Positions 20,104 through 21,852 of a stretch of 21,852 nt of DNA are shown here, in pieces; position 1 is the first letter of the stretch; each line of letters begins with the position of its first letter. This stretch comes from JAISGQ01 sp045534445 (GTDB lineage Bacteria; Bacillota; Clostridia; Oscillospirales; Acutalibacteraceae). Both the position numbers and the translations under genes were made by a program. The notes beneath the pieces are model-generated. The model saw nothing but the letters and a program-made list of their open reading frames with translations, was not told where the DNA came from and did not search any database. The stretch spans positions 1 through 21,852 of the forward strand of contig JAZSJQ010000094.1 of NCBI GenBank assembly GCA_045534445.1, read 5' to 3'.

Positions 20104-20580
20104 ATGGCAAACAAGGAAATTCTTGTGACCGCCGAAGGCCTCCGTGAGCTGGAGGAGGAACTTTCAATTCTCAAATCCCAGAAGCGTGCCGACATCGCAG
20201 AGCAGATCAAGGAAGCCCGTTCCCACGGCGACCTCAGCGAGAACAGCGAGTACGATGAGGCTATGAACGATCAGGCTCAGCTTGAGGCTCGCATCAGCGA
20301 GATCGAAGCTACTCTCAAGCACGTTCGTGTTATTGACCAGAGTGAGATCACCACAGATACAGTTCAGGTAGGTACCAAGGTCAAGGTGCTTGATGTTGAA
20401 TATGATGAGGAGGAGGAATATCAGATAGTCGGTTCTACGGAAGCAGACCCTCTCAAAGGACTTATCTCCGATGAATCGCCTGTTGGTAAAGGTCTTCTCA
20501 ACCACGCTGTCGGCGAGACTGTCGAAATCGAAACTCCCGGCGGAATCCAGAAGTACAAAATTCTGGATATCTCCAAGTAA
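20104..20580 (+). CDS. greA: Transcription elongation factor GreA
   Basis: GreA rescues backtracked RNA polymerase by making it cut the 3' end of the nascent RNA. The 158-residue protein has the long antiparallel coiled coil (about 1-75), whose tip GDLSENSEYDEA carries the acidic residues D43 and E46. The C-terminal FKBP-like domain follows (VQVGTKVKVLDVEYDEEEEYQIVG...LISDESPVGKGLLNHAVGETVEIETPGGIQKYKILDI). The frame is open to 20050, but MANKEILVTAEG at 20104 is the standard start, with AAAGGAAG upstream. greA followed by lysS is a common order in Bacillota. Confidence 0.97.
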   Translation: MANKEILVTAEGLRELEEELSILKSQKRADIAEQIKEARSHGDLSENSEYDEAMNDQAQLEARISEIEATLKHVRVIDQSEITTDTVQVGTKVKVLDVEYDEEEEYQIVGSTEADPLKGLISDESPVGKGLLNHAVGETVEIETPGGIQKYKILDISK

Positions 20581-20592
20581 TCATTCCGCATC

Positions 20593-20620
20593 GGGCAGAG
20601 ATCACTTCTCTGCCCTTTTT
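20593..20620 (+). terminator. Terminator between greA and lysS
   Basis: GGGCAGAGA (20593-20601) and TCTCTGCCC (20607-20615) make a perfect 9-bp stem around TCACT, followed by five T. It sits only 27 bases before the lysS ATG. With no separate lysS promoter seen, it probably acts as a partial terminator that sets lysS level. Confidence 0.85.
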
Positions 20621-20647
20621 ACAAGAAAACGAAAGGATTTGATATAA

Positions 20648-21852
20648 ATGGCTGAAGAAATCCTCAATGCACAGGAAGAGATCACAGAAGAACAGTCCGA
20701 GCAGGAGCTCCATGAGCTTCTTCAGGTAAGACGCGACAAGCTCTCTCATCTTCAGAGCATCGGTGCCGATCCCTTTGAGATCACCACCTGTGACAAGAAC
20801 ATTTCTGCCGCTGAAATAATCGAGCGCTTTGATGAGCTCGAAAACACAGATGTCTGCATCGCAGGCCGTATCATGACCTGGCGTGACATGGGCAAGGCAA
20901 ACTTCATCGATGTCCGCGACAGAAGCGGCAAGATGCAGGTCTATCTCCGCATAAACGACCTCGGCGAGGAGGTTTTCAACCACCTCAAGGCTAACTGGGA
21001 CACAGGCGACCTCTGCGAGGTAAAGGGCTTTGTTTTCCGTACCCGCCGCGGTGAGATAAGCGTTCATGCAAAGGAAGTAAAGCTCCTTGCAAAGAGCCTT
21101 CGTCCCATGCCCGACAAGTTCCACGGCTTAAAGGACACCGACACCAGATACCGTCAGAGATATATGGATCTTATCGTTAACCCCGAGGTCAAGGATACAT
21201 TTATCAAGAGAGCAAAGATCATCACCACTATCCGCTCCTATCTTGATAATCTCGGCTTTATCGAGGTTGAGACCCCTGTTCTTGATCTTATTGCAGGCGG
21301 CGCTGCTGCCCGTCCCTTCATCACCCACCACAACACCCTCGATATGGATATGTATCTGCGTATCGCTACCGAGCTTTACTTAAAGAGACTTATCGTCGGC
21401 GGTATGGAAAGAGTATACGAGATCGGCAGACTCTTCAGAAACGAGGGTATGGACGTTAAGCACAACCCCGAATTTACCACCATCGAGTTCTACGAGGCAT
21501 ATACCGATTATCACGGTATGATGAACAGGTGTGAGGATATCTTCGAGGCTTGCTGTCTCGCTGTCAACGATTCCACTGATATTCAGTGGTGCGGCAAGGA
21601 GATAAGCCTCAAGAAGCCCTTTGCAAGAATGACCATGGTCGAGGCTGTAAAGAAGTACTCCGGCGTTGACTTTGATTCCTTCCGCTGTGACACCGAGCGT
21701 GCTGTTGCAGAAGCTAAGAAGGCTAATGTTGAAATCAAGAAGGGCGCCACATGGGGCGATGTCCTCGCCGCATTCTTCGAGGAGTTTGCTGAGAAGAACC
21801 TCATTCAGCCTACCTTCATCACCGATCATCCCATTGAGATTTCTCCCCTTAC
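20648..21852 (+). CDS. lysS: Lysyl-tRNA synthetase, class II, 3' end cut off by the window
   Basis: LysRS charges tRNA-Lys. The visible 401 codons start MAEEILNAQEEITEEQ and include an OB-fold anticodon domain (about 60-155: VCIAGRIMTWRDMGKANFIDVRDRSGKMQVYLR). The class II catalytic core follows, with motif 1 around FIEVETPVLDLIAGGAAARPFITHHN and motif 2 YEIGRLFRNEGMDVKHNPEFTTIEFYEAYTDY. Motif 3 and about 100 residues lie beyond the window. The start has AAAGGA ten bases upstream. No T-box leader fits in the 27 bases after the greA terminator. Confidence 0.97.
   Translation, partial: MAEEILNAQEEITEEQSEQELHELLQVRRDKLSHLQSIGADPFEITTCDKNISAAEIIERFDELENTDVCIAGRIMTWRDMGKANFIDVRDRSGKMQVYLRINDLGEEVFNHLKANWDTGDLCEVKGFVFRTRRGEISVHAKEVKLLAKSLRPMPDKFHGLKDTDTRYRQRYMDLIVNPEVKDTFIKRAKIITTIRSYLDNLGFIEVETPVLDLIAGGAAARPFITHHNTLDMDMYLRIATELYLKRLIVGGMERVYEIGRLFRNEGMDVKHNPEFTTIEFYEAYTDYHGMMNRCEDIFEACCLAVNDSTDIQWCGKEISLKKPFARMTMVEAVKKYSGVDFDSFRCDTERAVAEAKKANVEIKKGATWGDVLAAFFEEFAEKNLIQPTFITDHPIEISPL

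Noticed and set aside
20621..20647. T-box leader for lysS
   Set aside because: Only 27 bases separate the greA terminator from the lysS ATG, too short for a T-box.

Overview
The window looks like chromosome from a low-to-mid GC Bacillota, class Clostridia, most likely Ruminococcus or a close Oscillospiraceae relative. The reasons are the GlnA subtype, a SpoIIGA/SigE pair, the gene order dnaB-tilS-hpt-ftsH, and a small palindromic intergenic repeat of a kind I associate with this group. The assignment is inference from protein character and gene order, not from a marker gene.

Layout. (1) 1-3228, minus strand: a 3'-truncated glutamine synthetase (glnA); the sporulation pair spoIIGA-sigE; and an EndoA/MazF-type endoribonuclease (ndoA) with its own terminator and no visible antitoxin. 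(2) 3229-5630, an accessory patch: an array of five consecutive hairpins, a second palindromic repeat, a small Xre-type regulator (minus), and divergently from it a strong promoter driving a membrane-anchored TPR-like protein and a small lipoprotein of unknown function. (3) 5745-15431, minus strand: a long, tightly packed housekeeping operon transcribed rnjA > gdpP > rplI > dnaB > tilS > hpt > ftsH. It combines RNA decay, c-di-AMP turnover, translation, replication, tRNA modification, purine salvage and membrane proteolysis, and ends in an 18-bp hairpin. (4) 15618-18887, minus strand: an unrecognised polytopic membrane protein, then a three-gene unit of acyltransferase-3 protein > ECF sigma factor > zinc-finger anti-sigma factor, ended by a 17-bp hairpin. 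(5) 19046-21852, plus strand: two tandem paralogous small zinc-ribbon proteins, each with its own promoter and terminator, then greA and a 3'-truncated lysS.

How the genes fit together. The housekeeping blocks are conventional. The less described material is the hairpin array, the Xre/TPR-like/lipoprotein patch, the ECF module whose sigma gene begins inside an acyltransferase gene, the unknown membrane protein before rnjA, and the zinc-ribbon pair, whose second copy has an 11-bp perfect inverted repeat wrapped around its -35 box. I see no prophage, transposase, CRISPR array, rRNA or tRNA gene.
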